Below are positions 18,040 through 28,064 of a stretch of DNA of 56,927 bases, piece by piece. The position numbers and the translations under genes are program-made. This stretch comes from an uncultured Crocinitomix sp. GTDB taxonomy: Bacteria; Bacteroidota; Bacteroidia; Flavobacteriales_D; Crocinitomicaceae. The number at the start of each line of letters is the position of its first letter. Position 1 is the first letter of the stretch. The notes beneath the pieces are model-generated. The model was not told where the DNA came from. It was given only the letters and a program-made list of their open reading frames with translations, and made no database searches. Location of the stretch: the NCBI GenBank assembly GCA_937136425.1, contig CAKZON010000100.1:1-56927 (forward strand). Reading direction: 5' to 3'.

Positions 18040-21000
18040 ATGCGTTTATATAATAAATACAAAGTAATATTCTTCAGTCTTATTATTATGAGTTATAATT
18101 TTGCCGTTGCGCAAACAGGGCCTGGAGGGGCTGGTAATGCAGATAATAATCAAATTTGGTTGGATGCTCATTCATTAAATTATACGGATGGAACTCAAGT
18201 TGCTATATGGGGTGACTTATCTGGTAACGGATCTAATTTTACGCAAGATGTTTCAAGTAAAAGACCTGTTTTTTCAACAAGTGGAATTAATGGAGTTCCT
18301 TCACTAGTATTTGATGGTGTTAATGACATTATGGGATCAAGCTCAATTGCAGCTTTAGAATCTTCTAACATAACTTACTTCATAGTATATGATAGAACGA
18401 CTACTTCAAGTGACATGTTAATTACATCATCTTACACTTCAAACATCAAAAAATGGCAAACTTATATGAATAATGGGCAAAATACACTTCTAAGCGCACA
18501 TTATTCACCTACAATAAAATGGGTCAGATTTACGGATCCACCCGGAGCTTCATTTTTTTCAACTCACATTACACCAACTCAGCATCAAACCTTTAATCAA
18601 GGGAATTTAGAAATGAGCAAATCAGTTGCTTATACTGTTCCTTCTGGGCATAACAATGTTTACATTGGAAATCGAAATCCTTTAACGGTAAGCGGATATA
18701 CATTTACCGGAGAAATTTCAGAGGTTATTGTTTTTAATAGTGCTTTGACAGATTTGGAACGGATAATGGTGGAGAATTACTTAGGCGCAAAATATAATAT
18801 GGCAATTCCTGTTGATCATTATGCTTTTGAAGCGACTCACTCTTTTGGATTAATAGGACTAGCAAATGACGGTGTGAATATTCAAAACCAAGCACAGGGC
18901 GCAGGTGTATTAGAGCTTTCTGGTGCGGCAGGTTTAGATGCAAATGATTATTATGTTGTTGCCCATACAGACTTCCCAACAAATGAATACAATGAAGTCG
19001 ATCTTCCAGTTTCATTGCCAGAACATAAGCGGTTAGAGCGTACTTGGCGTTTAGATGAAACAGGAGAACTTGGTAATGTTCAGCTTAATTTTAAACTTGG
19101 ACTAGATGATTTTTCAACACCAGATGAATATAGGTTGTTAGTTGATGATGACGGTGTATTTGCAGATGCAACTATAATTACAGGAACATACGATCCTCTT
19201 ACCTCTAGTGTTTCATTCACAATTGACTTAAACGACGGAGATTATTTTACATTAGCTGGAATTCAGGAAATACTAGAAATTCATTCTATTACTGACGGTA
19301 ATTGGAGTGAAACAACAACTTGGGATTGTACTTGTATTCCAAATATTAATGATGAGGTTTATATCGATCCTTTTACAACAGTACAAATTGATATTAATGC
19401 TTCTGCCGATCAACTTACAGTTTCTGAAAACAGTACACTTGAAATGAGTGATGCAGTAAACCTTAATATTCGAGGCGATTGGGGAATTAATGGTTCTGTT
19501 AATTTTACAGATGGAGCAGTATTATTAATCGGAAGTGCCGCTCAAAATGTAACGTTGGCTGCTAGTGCATTAACGGATGTTATTTTAAATGATGTGGTTA
19601 TCAATAATTCAAGTGTCGAAGATGTTAGATTTACGGGAGACGCATTTTTATTGAATGGTACTTTATTTCCAAACTTAGGAAATATGGTTGTTGCACCATC
19701 AAGCAAATTTATTGTGACATCTACAGGACCATCAACAGGTGGTAGAATAGGAGAAATAATTTCTCCTGCAACTTTAACAGGTGAGTTTTCTGTAGAAAGA
19801 TTTATGTCTCCTGGCCCTGCAGATTGGAGAGATTTAAGCTCTCCTGTAATAGGAAGCACATTTGATGATTGGGATCCTGATCTAGCCATGAGCGGCCCTG
19901 GATTTCCTGATGGATGTGCCTACGAACCTGAAGATCCTTGTTTTAAATCTGTACGTTTTACAAATCACGGAATTGAAGTAAATGTGATTAATAGTTATGA
20001 ACCTATTACTAATACTAAAGGCTATAATCTTTTCGTTGGGTCAGATTTAGAAGCCTTTGGTGGAACTACTTTAACCTCAACTGGAACTTTAAATACTTCA
20101 ACAGATATCGTTGGTGCATACAACACTGGTTGGACCACAATTGGTAACCCTTATGCTTCACCTATAGCCTATGCTAGTCTTGATAAATCGAGTTCTGTTA
20201 GTAAATACTTTTACGTTTATGATGCAGCAAGTGGAGTATACCAATGGTACGATCAGACTTCAGGGTCAGCAAGTATTCCCGAAATTACTTCTGAAGGCCT
20301 ATTGGCAACTGGACAAGGTATTTGGATTTTTGCAACAAGCGCTGGAACAATTACGTTTAGACAATCCGCTAAAACAGATGCGAATGCAACATATATTCGT
20401 AGTACAGAAGGCGTTGACAAATCGCTACAAATAACTTTAAAGGAAAATAGCTCAACCTATTACTGTGCGGCAGTTCTTGAAGAAAATATGAATGCAAATG
20501 ATGACTTAGATGATTCTTTGGATATTCGTCACTTTTCAAATGATAAGGCAAAAGGACCCTCAATCTCTTTCCAAGAAAATGAGTTGCTTCGAAAAAATTA
20601 CATAAGTAATGATGGACGAGACAAATCTTTTCCGTTAGCTACAACAATTAAAAATGACGGATATTATACTATAAGTGCCGATAATTGGGCAAACTTTAGA
20701 AATTATAAGAGAATACTTCTTTACGATAAGAATACAGGAGAAATGACAAACTTAAAAGAGAACAACTATATCTTTTATTACGAAACAGGAAATTATAAAG
20801 ATGAGAATGATAACAGATTTGACCTCATTTTAAGTAATGCTGAAGTAACAAATAATGACAACGGAATTTTTTCGAATAATATAAATGAAGGAAGTAATTT
20901 ATCCATTAAACAAATGGGCTACATTGTAGATCTTACAGCAATAAATGATGTAGAGACTGCGACTTCAATTACGTTAACAAATGTACTTGGTCAAAATGTA

Positions 21001-21129
21001 GTTTTTTCTACAGAACTGTTATTAAATGCAGGAAGTAATATAATAACTATACCTAATAATTTAAAAGGACTTCACATTATTACCATTCAAACTAAGCAAG
21101 AACAACTTACCATGAAATTGGTCTTGTAA
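18040..21129 (+). CDS. T9SS-exported protein with LamG-like domain
   Basis: A 1029-aa secreted protein. Signal peptide at residues 1-25 (LIIMSYNFAVAQ). Residues about 35-255 resemble a LamG/concanavalin-like lectin domain (WLDAHSLNYTDGTQVAIWGD, then VPSLVFDGVND, GEISEVIVFNSALTDLER, ENYLGAKY). Then follows a region common in Bacteroidota surface proteins (GLANDGVNIQNQAQ, RLERTWRLDETG), and a central beta-rich part starting ITDGNWSETTTWDC. The C-terminal 80 residues (LTNVLGQNVVF, IITIQTKQEQLTMKLVL) are a divergent T9SS sorting domain without the clear YPNP motif. Likely binds carbohydrate or other surface ligand, by domain only. It is divergent from the gene ending at 14183 and has its own operator-like repeat pair (site A). 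Confidence 0.88.
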   Translation: MRLYNKYKVIFFSLIIMSYNFAVAQTGPGGAGNADNNQIWLDAHSLNYTDGTQVAIWGDLSGNGSNFTQDVSSKRPVFSTSGINGVPSLVFDGVNDIMGSSSIAALESSNITYFIVYDRTTTSSDMLITSSYTSNIKKWQTYMNNGQNTLLSAHYSPTIKWVRFTDPPGASFFSTHITPTQHQTFNQGNLEMSKSVAYTVPSGHNNVYIGNRNPLTVSGYTFTGEISEVIVFNSALTDLERIMVENYLGAKYNMAIPVDHYAFEATHSFGLIGLANDGVNIQNQAQGAGVLELSGAAGLDANDYYVVAHTDFPTNEYNEVDLPVSLPEHKRLERTWRLDETGELGNVQLNFKLGLDDFSTPDEYRLLVDDDGVFADATIITGTYDPLTSSVSFTIDLNDGDYFTLAGIQEILEIHSITDGNWSETTTWDCTCIPNINDEVYIDPFTTVQIDINASADQLTVSENSTLEMSDAVNLNIRGDWGINGSVNFTDGAVLLIGSAAQNVTLAASALTDVILNDVVINNSSVEDVRFTGDAFLLNGTLFPNLGNMVVAPSSKFIVTSTGPSTGGRIGEIISPATLTGEFSVERFMSPGPADWRDLSSPVIGSTFDDWDPDLAMSGPGFPDGCAYEPEDPCFKSVRFTNHGIEVNVINSYEPITNTKGYNLFVGSDLEAFGGTTLTSTGTLNTSTDIVGAYNTGWTTIGNPYASPIAYASLDKSSSVSKYFYVYDAASGVYQWYDQTSGSASIPEITSEGLLATGQGIWIFATSAGTITFRQSAKTDANATYIRSTEGVDKSLQITLKENSSTYYCAAVLEENMNANDDLDDSLDIRHFSNDKAKGPSISFQENELLRKNYISNDGRDKSFPLATTIKNDGYYTISADNWANFRNYKRILLYDKNTGEMTNLKENNYIFYYETGNYKDENDNRFDLILSNAEVTNNDNGIFSNNINEGSNLSIKQMGYIVDLTAINDVETATSITLTNVLGQNVVFSTELLLNAGSNIITIPNNLKGLHIITIQTKQEQLTMKLVL

Positions 21130-21140
21130 GAAGCGAATTC

Positions 21141-21168
21141 GCTCCATATATTAAAGCATTTATGGAGC
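21141..21168 (+). terminator. Stem-loop after the LamG-like gene
   Basis: GCTCCAT and ATGGAGC pair with a 14-nt loop, 11 nt after the stop codon. No T-tract follows, so termination is uncertain; it may only protect the 3' end. The rest of 21130-21429 shows no gene I can support. Confidence 0.35.
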
Positions 21169-21429
21169 ACTATAAATACCATATGAAAAAAACGATTGGA
21201 ATTACCACTATTAACAAACTAAACCAAAATTACATCAATTATGAATTCTAAATAGTTAAAAATATTATAACATTAATGCCGCGGATCTATTTGTTCAAAT
21301 ACCACTTATCCTTAGATATTAAAAATAAAAACGATTCTTTTCATAATTTAATCGTTACATCATTTTTTTTATTTAACTTCTACTCAACTTGGTTAATTGT
21401 CTATTTTGCTACTAATACAACTGTAAACC

Positions 21430-24400
21430 ATGAAAACTCGAATTTTATATCTGGGAGATAATACACCGAGCTGTGAAGCAACGTTCTCTAAACTGGAACA
21501 TTTACTTTCTGACGCTACGTTAATCAAAGCGAATGATTCCATTAGTTTAATTGACCAAATTAGAAACGGTGGTGTTCACTCCATTATTTCTTCTTATAAA
21601 GGGATAGAACATATTGATTCTTTGTCGATATGCAAAAATAATTTTCATCAAATTCCATTTATCTATATAGGTAAATCAACTCCTGACAAGGAAATAATAT
21701 CATTATTTCGAATGGGGTTGGATGAGTTTTTGGATGAAAATGATATTGATCAAATTCTAGAAACCTTAACACGATTAAAACTGCGTTTTATAGCTCAAAA
21801 AATGCAAGTTGAAGATCAAAACTCTACTTATAATAATAACCTTCTTCTTCAAACCAATGAAATGACCAAAACTGGAATTTGGCGTTTCGACCTTTCAACT
21901 GGAACAGTTGTTTGGGATTATCTTTTACGCGAGATTTTTGAAGTAGAGCTAGACTACGAACCTAGTTATGAGGATTATATTAATACAATTGACGATAAAA
22001 GTAGAGCTCAAGCGGTTAATTCTATACAGGCTGCTATTGAAGCTAAAGGTTCGTTCATGAATCAATATAGTATTACAACATTCAAAAATAACACAAGGCA
22101 TATTAGAAGTTGGGGACAGGTTATTACGGACACTGCAGGAAATGTTACTGGAATGTTAGGCGTCTGTATGGATAATACAGAACGTAAAAATATCGAACAT
22201 GAACTGAATACTATTTTGGAGATTAGTACTGCCGTAGGAGGTAAAGATTATTTCAAAACAATAACCAATTTATTATGCACTCATTTTGGGATTAAATATG
22301 CATTTATAGGAGAATTTTTTTCAGACAAAAACATAGTTGAAACCATCAGTTTTTCAAAAAATGGAGAGATTATGGAAAACTTCTCCTACGCATTAGAGGA
22401 TACCCCTTGCCAAGATGTTTATGAACATGGTTTATGTATCTATTTAGAGAATGTTCAAGAACTTTTTCCAAAGGATTTAGACTTAGTTAAACTCAATATC
22501 AATAGTTATATTGGAATCCCTCTTATTAAGAATGATGTTCCTATTGGGCTTATTGTTTTAATGGATCCAGAACCAATTGACGATTCTGATAAGAAAATTT
22601 CTATTTTGAATGCCATTGCCAGCAAAAGTGCAACAGAGATTGAGCAAATTCAATATATTCGGGAAGTTAGGGCATACGAACGGTATTTCTCAGTCTCTAC
22701 GGATCTCATGTGCATCACAGATATAGAGGGGCACTTTCTTCAAGTAAATCCAAGGTTTTCAGAAGCTCTCGGATACAATGAAAGTGAACTGCTTAATAAA
22801 TCGTTAGCTGATCTAGTTCATCCAGAGGATTTGGATAAAACGTTAAATGAGATCAACAGCCTTTCTTCAAATAAGATCTCTTCCTCACATTTAAATAGAT
22901 GCCGTTGCCTAAATGGCAATTATATACATTTGTCATGGACAACAAGTATTGATTTGTCTTCAGGTTTTATATATGGTGTTGCTAGAGATATAAGTGATTT
23001 AATAATTACAAGACAAGAGCTAATAAGCACTTCCAATAAATTGAGTAATATTATTGATTACGCAAGTGTTGGTATCGCATACGCAAATAAAAATGGAGAA
23101 ATAGAATCGTTAAATCATATGTTTCTTCAAATATTGGAATATGAAGACGAGAATGAGCTTATTGGAGTACATTTTTCACATTTTACACATCCAGATGATA
23201 TCAAAAAAGATTTGGACTATGTTGCTGAAATTATAGCTGGAAAAATCAACACATTTAATCTAGAAAAAAGATACATCACTAAAAACAAGAATATCAAATG
23301 GATTGATCTAAGGGTTTCTGCTATTTTAGATAATGAAGGGGAGGTACTTAATTTTGTGGCCATGGTTATTGATATAACTGAAAATAAAGAAGCGCAAGCA
23401 GAGAAGGAGGAAGCGTCTAAAAGATTGAGGTTAGCTACAAGTGCAGCACGAATTGGGATTTGGAATTGGGATTTCATTGAAAACAATTTGAGATGGGATG
23501 ATAATATGTATGAGATTTTTGATGTTGAAAAAGGTGAATTTGAAGAAAATTTTGAAGCCTGGGAAAAAACTGCGCACCCAGAAGATGTAGAAGGTACAAC
23601 TCAATTATTACAAGCTTCAATTGATGGAAATAAAATATTTGATACTCAATTCAGGATTATCCATAAAAATGGAGAAATTAAGCATATAAAGGCAAATGCA
23701 ATTGTTGAAAAAAATGCTGAAGGTGTTCCTTTTCGAATGATTGGGCTGAATTATGATATAACGAATGAAGTTGAACTTTTAAGAAGTGTAAAAGAAAGTG
23801 AATCGAAATATCGATCTCTATTCGAACGAATCAATGAAGGTTTTCTTTTGACAACCTCAGAAGGAGTAATTATTACAGTTAATCCTTCCTTTTGTAATAT
23901 GTTGGAATATGGCATTGAAGAGTTGATAGGTAAACAGGGTTACTTTTTGCTTGCAGATCAAGATGATATTCCCATGCTACGGGAAAAAGTTGAAGAACGC
24001 AAAAAAGGAAAATTTGAACAATATGATTTGTCATTAAAAACAAAGTCAGGTGACACAAAGTGGTTCAGATTTAGTGCTTCTCCTGTATTAGACGTAGATA
24101 GTGTATTTGTCGGTGTGCTGTCCATAGTGATGGATATCACTGAAGCCAAAAAGATGGAACGTATAAAAGAAGCGTTTACAGAAGAGTTGGAAAGAAGCGT
24201 TGCGAACAGAACAGCTGAATTATCGCTTGCCAGAAAAAAACTTGCCATTAGTTTGGAAAAAGAAAAAGAACTAGGAAGTATTAAATCAAAATTTGTAGCA
24301 ACAGCTTCACATCAATTCAGAACACCGTTAACCGTTATTCAATCAAGTATGGATATCCTTACGATTCAGCGTCATTTGTTGGATAAAGATATGCAGCAGG

Positions 24401-24969
24401 TGTTTGACCGGGTAATAAACAGAGTCAATGGACAAATTGAAAAAATGGTTTCATTAATGAATGATGTGTTAAGCCTAGGAAAAATAACTGAAGGAAACAT
24501 AAAGGCTATCAAAACGCCTACAAACCTATTAGAATTATGCCATAAGGTTATTACTAATTACAATGAAATATTCTTAAAAAAGTGCAATTTGGAATTTGTT
24601 TATGAAGGAACTCCAGAAATGTTAATGCTAGATCCAAAACTAATGGAACATGCGATCTCGAATTTGGTCTCAAATGCTTATAAATATTCTGATGAAAACT
24701 CTGTCATAGAGTTTAAAGTAATCTTCGGCTCTGAAATTGAATTAATTGTGAAAGATTACGGAATTGGTATTCCTAAAGCGGCACTAAAAAATCTTTTTGA
24801 GCCGTTCTTTAGAGCAAAAAATGCTGAGTTTATATCAGGGACAGGTTTAGGAACATCTATTGCCAAGGAGTACATAGAAATGAATAACGGAACAATTAAA
24901 GTAATTAGTGAAGTTGGTAAAGGATCTGAGTTTATTATAACCTTATCAGATGCTTGTCGCATTAAGTAA
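21430..24969 (+). CDS. Cytoplasmic PAS/GAF histidine kinase with degenerate receiver
   Basis: An 1179-aa kinase without a transmembrane segment. Residues 1-120 have receiver-like topology (RILYLGDN at the start) but the phosphorylation Asp and switch Lys are not seen (ISSYKG and EFLDEN occupy those places), so this is a pseudo-receiver. Then PAS (about 135-250), GAF (about 260-415), four further PAS domains (about 420-530, 540-655, 665-785, 790-905; several contain HPEDxxK/D), HisKA with ASHQFRTPL (His961), and HATPase_c (NLVSNAYKYS, DYGIGIP, GTGLGTSIAKEYIE). No response regulator is fused or adjacent. The kinase core is closely similar to the kinase at 33229-38166, so they are paralogues and may share the downstream regulators. 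The ATG at 21430 has no strong ribosome-binding site, as is usual in this phylum. Confidence 0.92.
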   Translation: MKTRILYLGDNTPSCEATFSKLEHLLSDATLIKANDSISLIDQIRNGGVHSIISSYKGIEHIDSLSICKNNFHQIPFIYIGKSTPDKEIISLFRMGLDEFLDENDIDQILETLTRLKLRFIAQKMQVEDQNSTYNNNLLLQTNEMTKTGIWRFDLSTGTVVWDYLLREIFEVELDYEPSYEDYINTIDDKSRAQAVNSIQAAIEAKGSFMNQYSITTFKNNTRHIRSWGQVITDTAGNVTGMLGVCMDNTERKNIEHELNTILEISTAVGGKDYFKTITNLLCTHFGIKYAFIGEFFSDKNIVETISFSKNGEIMENFSYALEDTPCQDVYEHGLCIYLENVQELFPKDLDLVKLNINSYIGIPLIKNDVPIGLIVLMDPEPIDDSDKKISILNAIASKSATEIEQIQYIREVRAYERYFSVSTDLMCITDIEGHFLQVNPRFSEALGYNESELLNKSLADLVHPEDLDKTLNEINSLSSNKISSSHLNRCRCLNGNYIHLSWTTSIDLSSGFIYGVARDISDLIITRQELISTSNKLSNIIDYASVGIAYANKNGEIESLNHMFLQILEYEDENELIGVHFSHFTHPDDIKKDLDYVAEIIAGKINTFNLEKRYITKNKNIKWIDLRVSAILDNEGEVLNFVAMVIDITENKEAQAEKEEASKRLRLATSAARIGIWNWDFIENNLRWDDNMYEIFDVEKGEFEENFEAWEKTAHPEDVEGTTQLLQASIDGNKIFDTQFRIIHKNGEIKHIKANAIVEKNAEGVPFRMIGLNYDITNEVELLRSVKESESKYRSLFERINEGFLLTTSEGVIITVNPSFCNMLEYGIEELIGKQGYFLLADQDDIPMLREKVEERKKGKFEQYDLSLKTKSGDTKWFRFSASPVLDVDSVFVGVLSIVMDITEAKKMERIKEAFTEELERSVANRTAELSLARKKLAISLEKEKELGSIKSKFVATASHQFRTPLTVIQSSMDILTIQRHLLDKDMQQVFDRVINRVNGQIEKMVSLMNDVLSLGKITEGNIKAIKTPTNLLELCHKVITNYNEIFLKKCNLEFVYEGTPEMLMLDPKLMEHAISNLVSNAYKYSDENSVIEFKVIFGSEIELIVKDYGIGIPKAALKNLFEPFFRAKNAEFISGTGLGTSIAKEYIEMNNGTIKVISEVGKGSEFIITLSDACRIK

Positions 24970-25421
24970 TTCTACTTAGCCACTTCCTTTCCTGTCTATG
25001 TGTTAAAAAACAGTTTTATAAGATCGTCCAGCCCTAAAATAAGCAATATAGATTTAGTTCCATTATAAATAATTAGAGAGCCTAATTAAATAGGTTCGGG
25101 TGGTTTTATTTGGAATATTATATTTTTTTTGGCGATATCAATCATATAGTAGAAGATCAAAGCTTTCTTATTTAATCGTTTACTATCTTTTCTAAAAGTT
25201 TAACTTTTTCCTCTAGTATCAATGGTCTCTATTCATGTCTTTGGGGTTGTTTTATGTGATGCGATTCTCCTAGTAAGAGTTATGATGTTTTTTCAATCAA
25301 TGTACAACTGTGGATTGTGCTTTAATTCGATAATTGCGAACTGCCTCAGTAGCATTGAGTAAAAATTAACGCTCGATTTCTTCTACTACCTTTAGTATTA
25401 ATGATATTGAATAATCCTCAT
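24970..25421. other. Convergent intergenic region, no gene seen
   Basis: About 450 bp between the kinase end and the terminator of the protease gene. It is AT-rich, with stops in all frames; I see no RNA gene, repeat or promoter that I can support. Confidence 0.5.
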
Positions 25422-25458
25422 AAAAAAAGGCTGCCCGAAAATTATTTTCAGACAACCT
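25422..25458 (-). terminator. Rho-independent terminator of the protease gene
   Basis: Read on the minus strand, a 15-bp stem beginning AGGTTGTCTGAAAAT, closed with G-U wobbles and no mismatches, is followed by a run of seven T. The opposite strand would have three C-A mismatches, so it acts on the minus strand. Confidence 0.85.
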
Positions 25459-25509
25459 ATTTTATGTTCTGGGAACCCTTTTAACCAGAACTATCCTAAC
25501 TTAAGAATA

Positions 25510-27657
25510 CTATAGTAATATTACTTTTTTTGTTTCCAATTCACGTTGTCCATTCATAATTCTGATTACATATAACCCACTTGAAAGGTTTTGAATTGAT
25601 AATTGCTGTTGGTTGGTGTTAACTTCATAAGTATTTACTGTTTTACCCTGAGCATCTGAAACCTGAATATGACTCACATTGCTAGTATTCCAAGTTAAAT
25701 TCACCGTGCCATCAGTGCTTGGATTTGGAAAAACTTTAAATTCAAGTTCATCAGCTAAACCTAGACCTAATACTGGACCAAAAACATTTACTTCTTCGTA
25801 TTGCTCACATCCATTATTATCTGTTACAAGTACATGATACAAACCAGCATCAAGACTGTAAATGTCTTCAGTTTCATCTCCATTACTCCATAAGTATTCA
25901 TAAGGTGTAACGCCACCATTTACGGATAAATCAATTTCACTTGAAGCAAATTCGTCATAAACGCTTGTTACTTCTAATTCGAGTAACAACTCTTCAGGCT
26001 GATTAATTTCAAAAGTGTCAATTACACTACAGTCATTAACATCAGTTATTAAAACTGCGTAAGTGTCACTTGATAAATCCATTAAATCTTCTAAATCACT
26101 TCCATTGGACCAGTTGAATGTATAGGGTGCAGTACCTCCATCAATCGAAAGATCAATGATGCCGGTTGTATCTCCATAACAAGCAATATTGGTGATGTTC
26201 TCAGTAACAATAAGCTCTTCAGAGATTGTAATAGTTACATCTTTTTTACTGATACAACCTTTACTATCAGAAACAACAACGGAATAAATTCCTGGTTCTA
26301 ATACTTCAGTGGTTAATGTAGTGTCTCCATTACTCCATAATGCTGTAAACGGTAAAGTCCCTTCGTCTAAAATTGGGATTATTGAGGCAGAACCTGGATT
26401 TGGTAAACAACCGTGTGTTGCAGTCATATCAACGTTAAAAGTTTCATATTCTGCAGCCATTTGAACTGCTCTACCAGCATTCAAACGCCCTGCTCCTAAT
26501 TTCCCCGCATATTCAGGATTAATCGTGTCAATATTATAGGCTGTAGAATCTAAAATGTATTCAATATCCTCAAATGTTAAACAAGGGTTTACTGACAACA
26601 TAAGACCAACGGTACCAGATACCATTGGAGCTGCAAATGAGGTACCATTTCCTGTTAAGTACCAACCATCCATAACTGTTAAAGCAACATCATAACCAGG
26701 TGCGCATATATCAACAGAATCGTTATGCTGATGGGTAGTTGTTGGATCTCCAATAGATCGTTCATGATTATTTAACGGTCCAACACTTGATACTGAAATC
26801 ACATGATCCAATGAAGCAGGATAAACATGGTTTTCCGCACCGCCACAAGTTGAACCATTTCCAGCGGCAGCTATAATAATTGTCCCATTTTCATAAACTT
26901 CGTCAATAATACTTTGATAATATGTGCTATAATAACAACCAGAAGTCCAACTAACATTAATAACTTTTGCTCCACTGTAAGTAGCAGTCAGAAAATGCGA
27001 ATAAGACATAGAGTATAACTGTAGCGAACAATTCGCCCCAACTGAACTTTTACCAATACTATTGTCAGTATTTCCAGCAGTTATTGTAGCAACAGCTGTT
27101 CCATGATAAAGGTTTGGATGTGTTAATGGTGAGTGAATATATGTAGTAGTGCCAACTAATTCTTGATGATCCAAATCAAAATTTGAATCAGAAATGGCAA
27201 TCTCAACTGTTGAGTCACCTAGTGTATAGTCCCATGCATATTGTGCATCAATCAGGTCTAAGGCATAATCCTCTGCAAAAGCTAAATTGTAATCATCAGG
27301 AACGTATAATAATTCATATTCTGGAGCAGGTTCTACTCTCGTAATTGTTTCAATATTTTCAGATAAAACATCAATTAATTGATTCTGATCACAATCACAA
27401 CTAATTTCATACACTTTTAAAAGCTCTTCTTTTCTGGAGTCCGCTAAAATTTGGACACAAGTTTTAATGTTGTACTTATCTATTATTTGTTGAAAATCTG
27501 CAGAACTAGAAACGAGTTGTCCGTTATAAAGTTCAGGCAAAATCGAATTATCATTAAATGTTGCCCAAATTTTTTTGTCATTTTCTGCGTCCTGTGAGTA
27601 AGCCTGAGAAAAACATGAGCCTATAAAAAGTATGAGTATTGGAATAAATTGTTTCAT
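25510..27657 (-). CDS. T9SS-exported subtilisin-like protease with SprB repeats
   Basis: A 715-aa secreted serine protease of family S8. Signal peptide 1-21 (FIPILILFIGSCFSQAYS). The catalytic triad is readable: Asp157 (AISDSNFD), His185 (HGTAVA), Ser340 (GTSFAAPMVSG), with Asn267 in AAAGNGS as the oxyanion residue. Residues of about 400-640 hold three SprB-type repeats (LWSNGDTT, NWSNGSDLED, LWSNGDETED, each ending in a VLVTDNNGC-like strand). The tail (FKVFPNPSTDGTVNL to KKVILL) is a T9SS type A sorting domain. No long inhibitory prodomain is obvious between signal peptide and Asp157, though residues 22-120 could serve. Substrate unknown. It has a terminator downstream and operator-like site B upstream. 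Confidence 0.95.
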   Translation of the reverse strand: MKQFIPILILFIGSCFSQAYSQDAENDKKIWATFNDNSILPELYNGQLVSSSADFQQIIDKYNIKTCVQILADSRKEELLKVYEISCDCDQNQLIDVLSENIETITRVEPAPEYELLYVPDDYNLAFAEDYALDLIDAQYAWDYTLGDSTVEIAISDSNFDLDHQELVGTTTYIHSPLTHPNLYHGTAVATITAGNTDNSIGKSSVGANCSLQLYSMSYSHFLTATYSGAKVINVSWTSGCYYSTYYQSIIDEVYENGTIIIAAAGNGSTCGGAENHVYPASLDHVISVSSVGPLNNHERSIGDPTTTHQHNDSVDICAPGYDVALTVMDGWYLTGNGTSFAAPMVSGTVGLMLSVNPCLTFEDIEYILDSTAYNIDTINPEYAGKLGAGRLNAGRAVQMAAEYETFNVDMTATHGCLPNPGSASIIPILDEGTLPFTALWSNGDTTLTTEVLEPGIYSVVVSDSKGCISKKDVTITISEELIVTENITNIACYGDTTGIIDLSIDGGTAPYTFNWSNGSDLEDLMDLSSDTYAVLITDVNDCSVIDTFEINQPEELLLELEVTSVYDEFASSEIDLSVNGGVTPYEYLWSNGDETEDIYSLDAGLYHVLVTDNNGCEQYEEVNVFGPVLGLGLADELEFKVFPNPSTDGTVNLTWNTSNVSHIQVSDAQGKTVNTYEVNTNQQQLSIQNLSSGLYVIRIMNGQRELETKKVILL

Positions 27658-27725
27658 AAAGTATGGTTTAGTTAATTGTTTGTTCTATAAAAATATTTGG
27701 GACGAGTCAAATAGGCTAGCAGCTA

Positions 27726-27754
27726 TTTCCTATCGTGCTCTTTTTCTTTCCCAA
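27726..27754 (-). promoter_or_regulatory. Tandem operator-like repeats, site B
   Basis: On the minus strand TTGGGAAA (27747-27754) and ATAGGAAA (27726-27733), 21 bp apart, with about 68 nt to the protease start. Same spacing, orientation rule and distance as sites A and D. Confidence 0.5.
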
Positions 27755-27826
27755 AAAACTAATGCTTATATAGGTGTGTGATTAACGAAAAAAGTCTGGA
27801 ATTAAGGGGGATGTGTTCGTTTTTCG

Positions 27827-27855
27827 TTAGGAAGTCAATCCGCAGAGATTGGAAG
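27827..27855 (+). promoter_or_regulatory. Tandem operator-like repeats, site E
   Basis: TTAGGAAG (27827-27834) and ATTGGAAG (27848-27855), 21 bp apart, on the strand of the gene starting at 28065. It lies about 209 nt upstream, farther than the other sites, so it is the weakest member. Confidence 0.35.
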
Positions 27856-28064
27856 TTTTTCAAATCAAATTGACTTATTTCATTCATAATTTTGGTTCAA
27901 CAAATGCTTAATTCATGAGCGCCGTTTTGAATTTCAAACATCCTACTTGGTTATTCACTTTTTAGAAAATTCATCAACAGTGTTCATTCAAAAATTGACA
28001 AAATAAATGCGTTAAAAGGGAATATAAAAGCGCCCCCTACTTTACAAACTAAATAACAAAAATC

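Larger units (their letters stand above)
27658..28064. other. Divergent promoter region of protease and Ig-repeat genes
   Basis: 407 bp between divergent T9SS cargo genes. It carries two separate operator-like repeat pairs, one facing each gene (27726-27754 and 27827-27855). No gene or RNA was seen. Confidence 0.6.

Noticed and set aside
21276..21461. 61-codon frame overlapping the kinase start
   Set aside because: No recognisable domain; it overlaps the start region of the well-supported kinase and has no promoter of its own.
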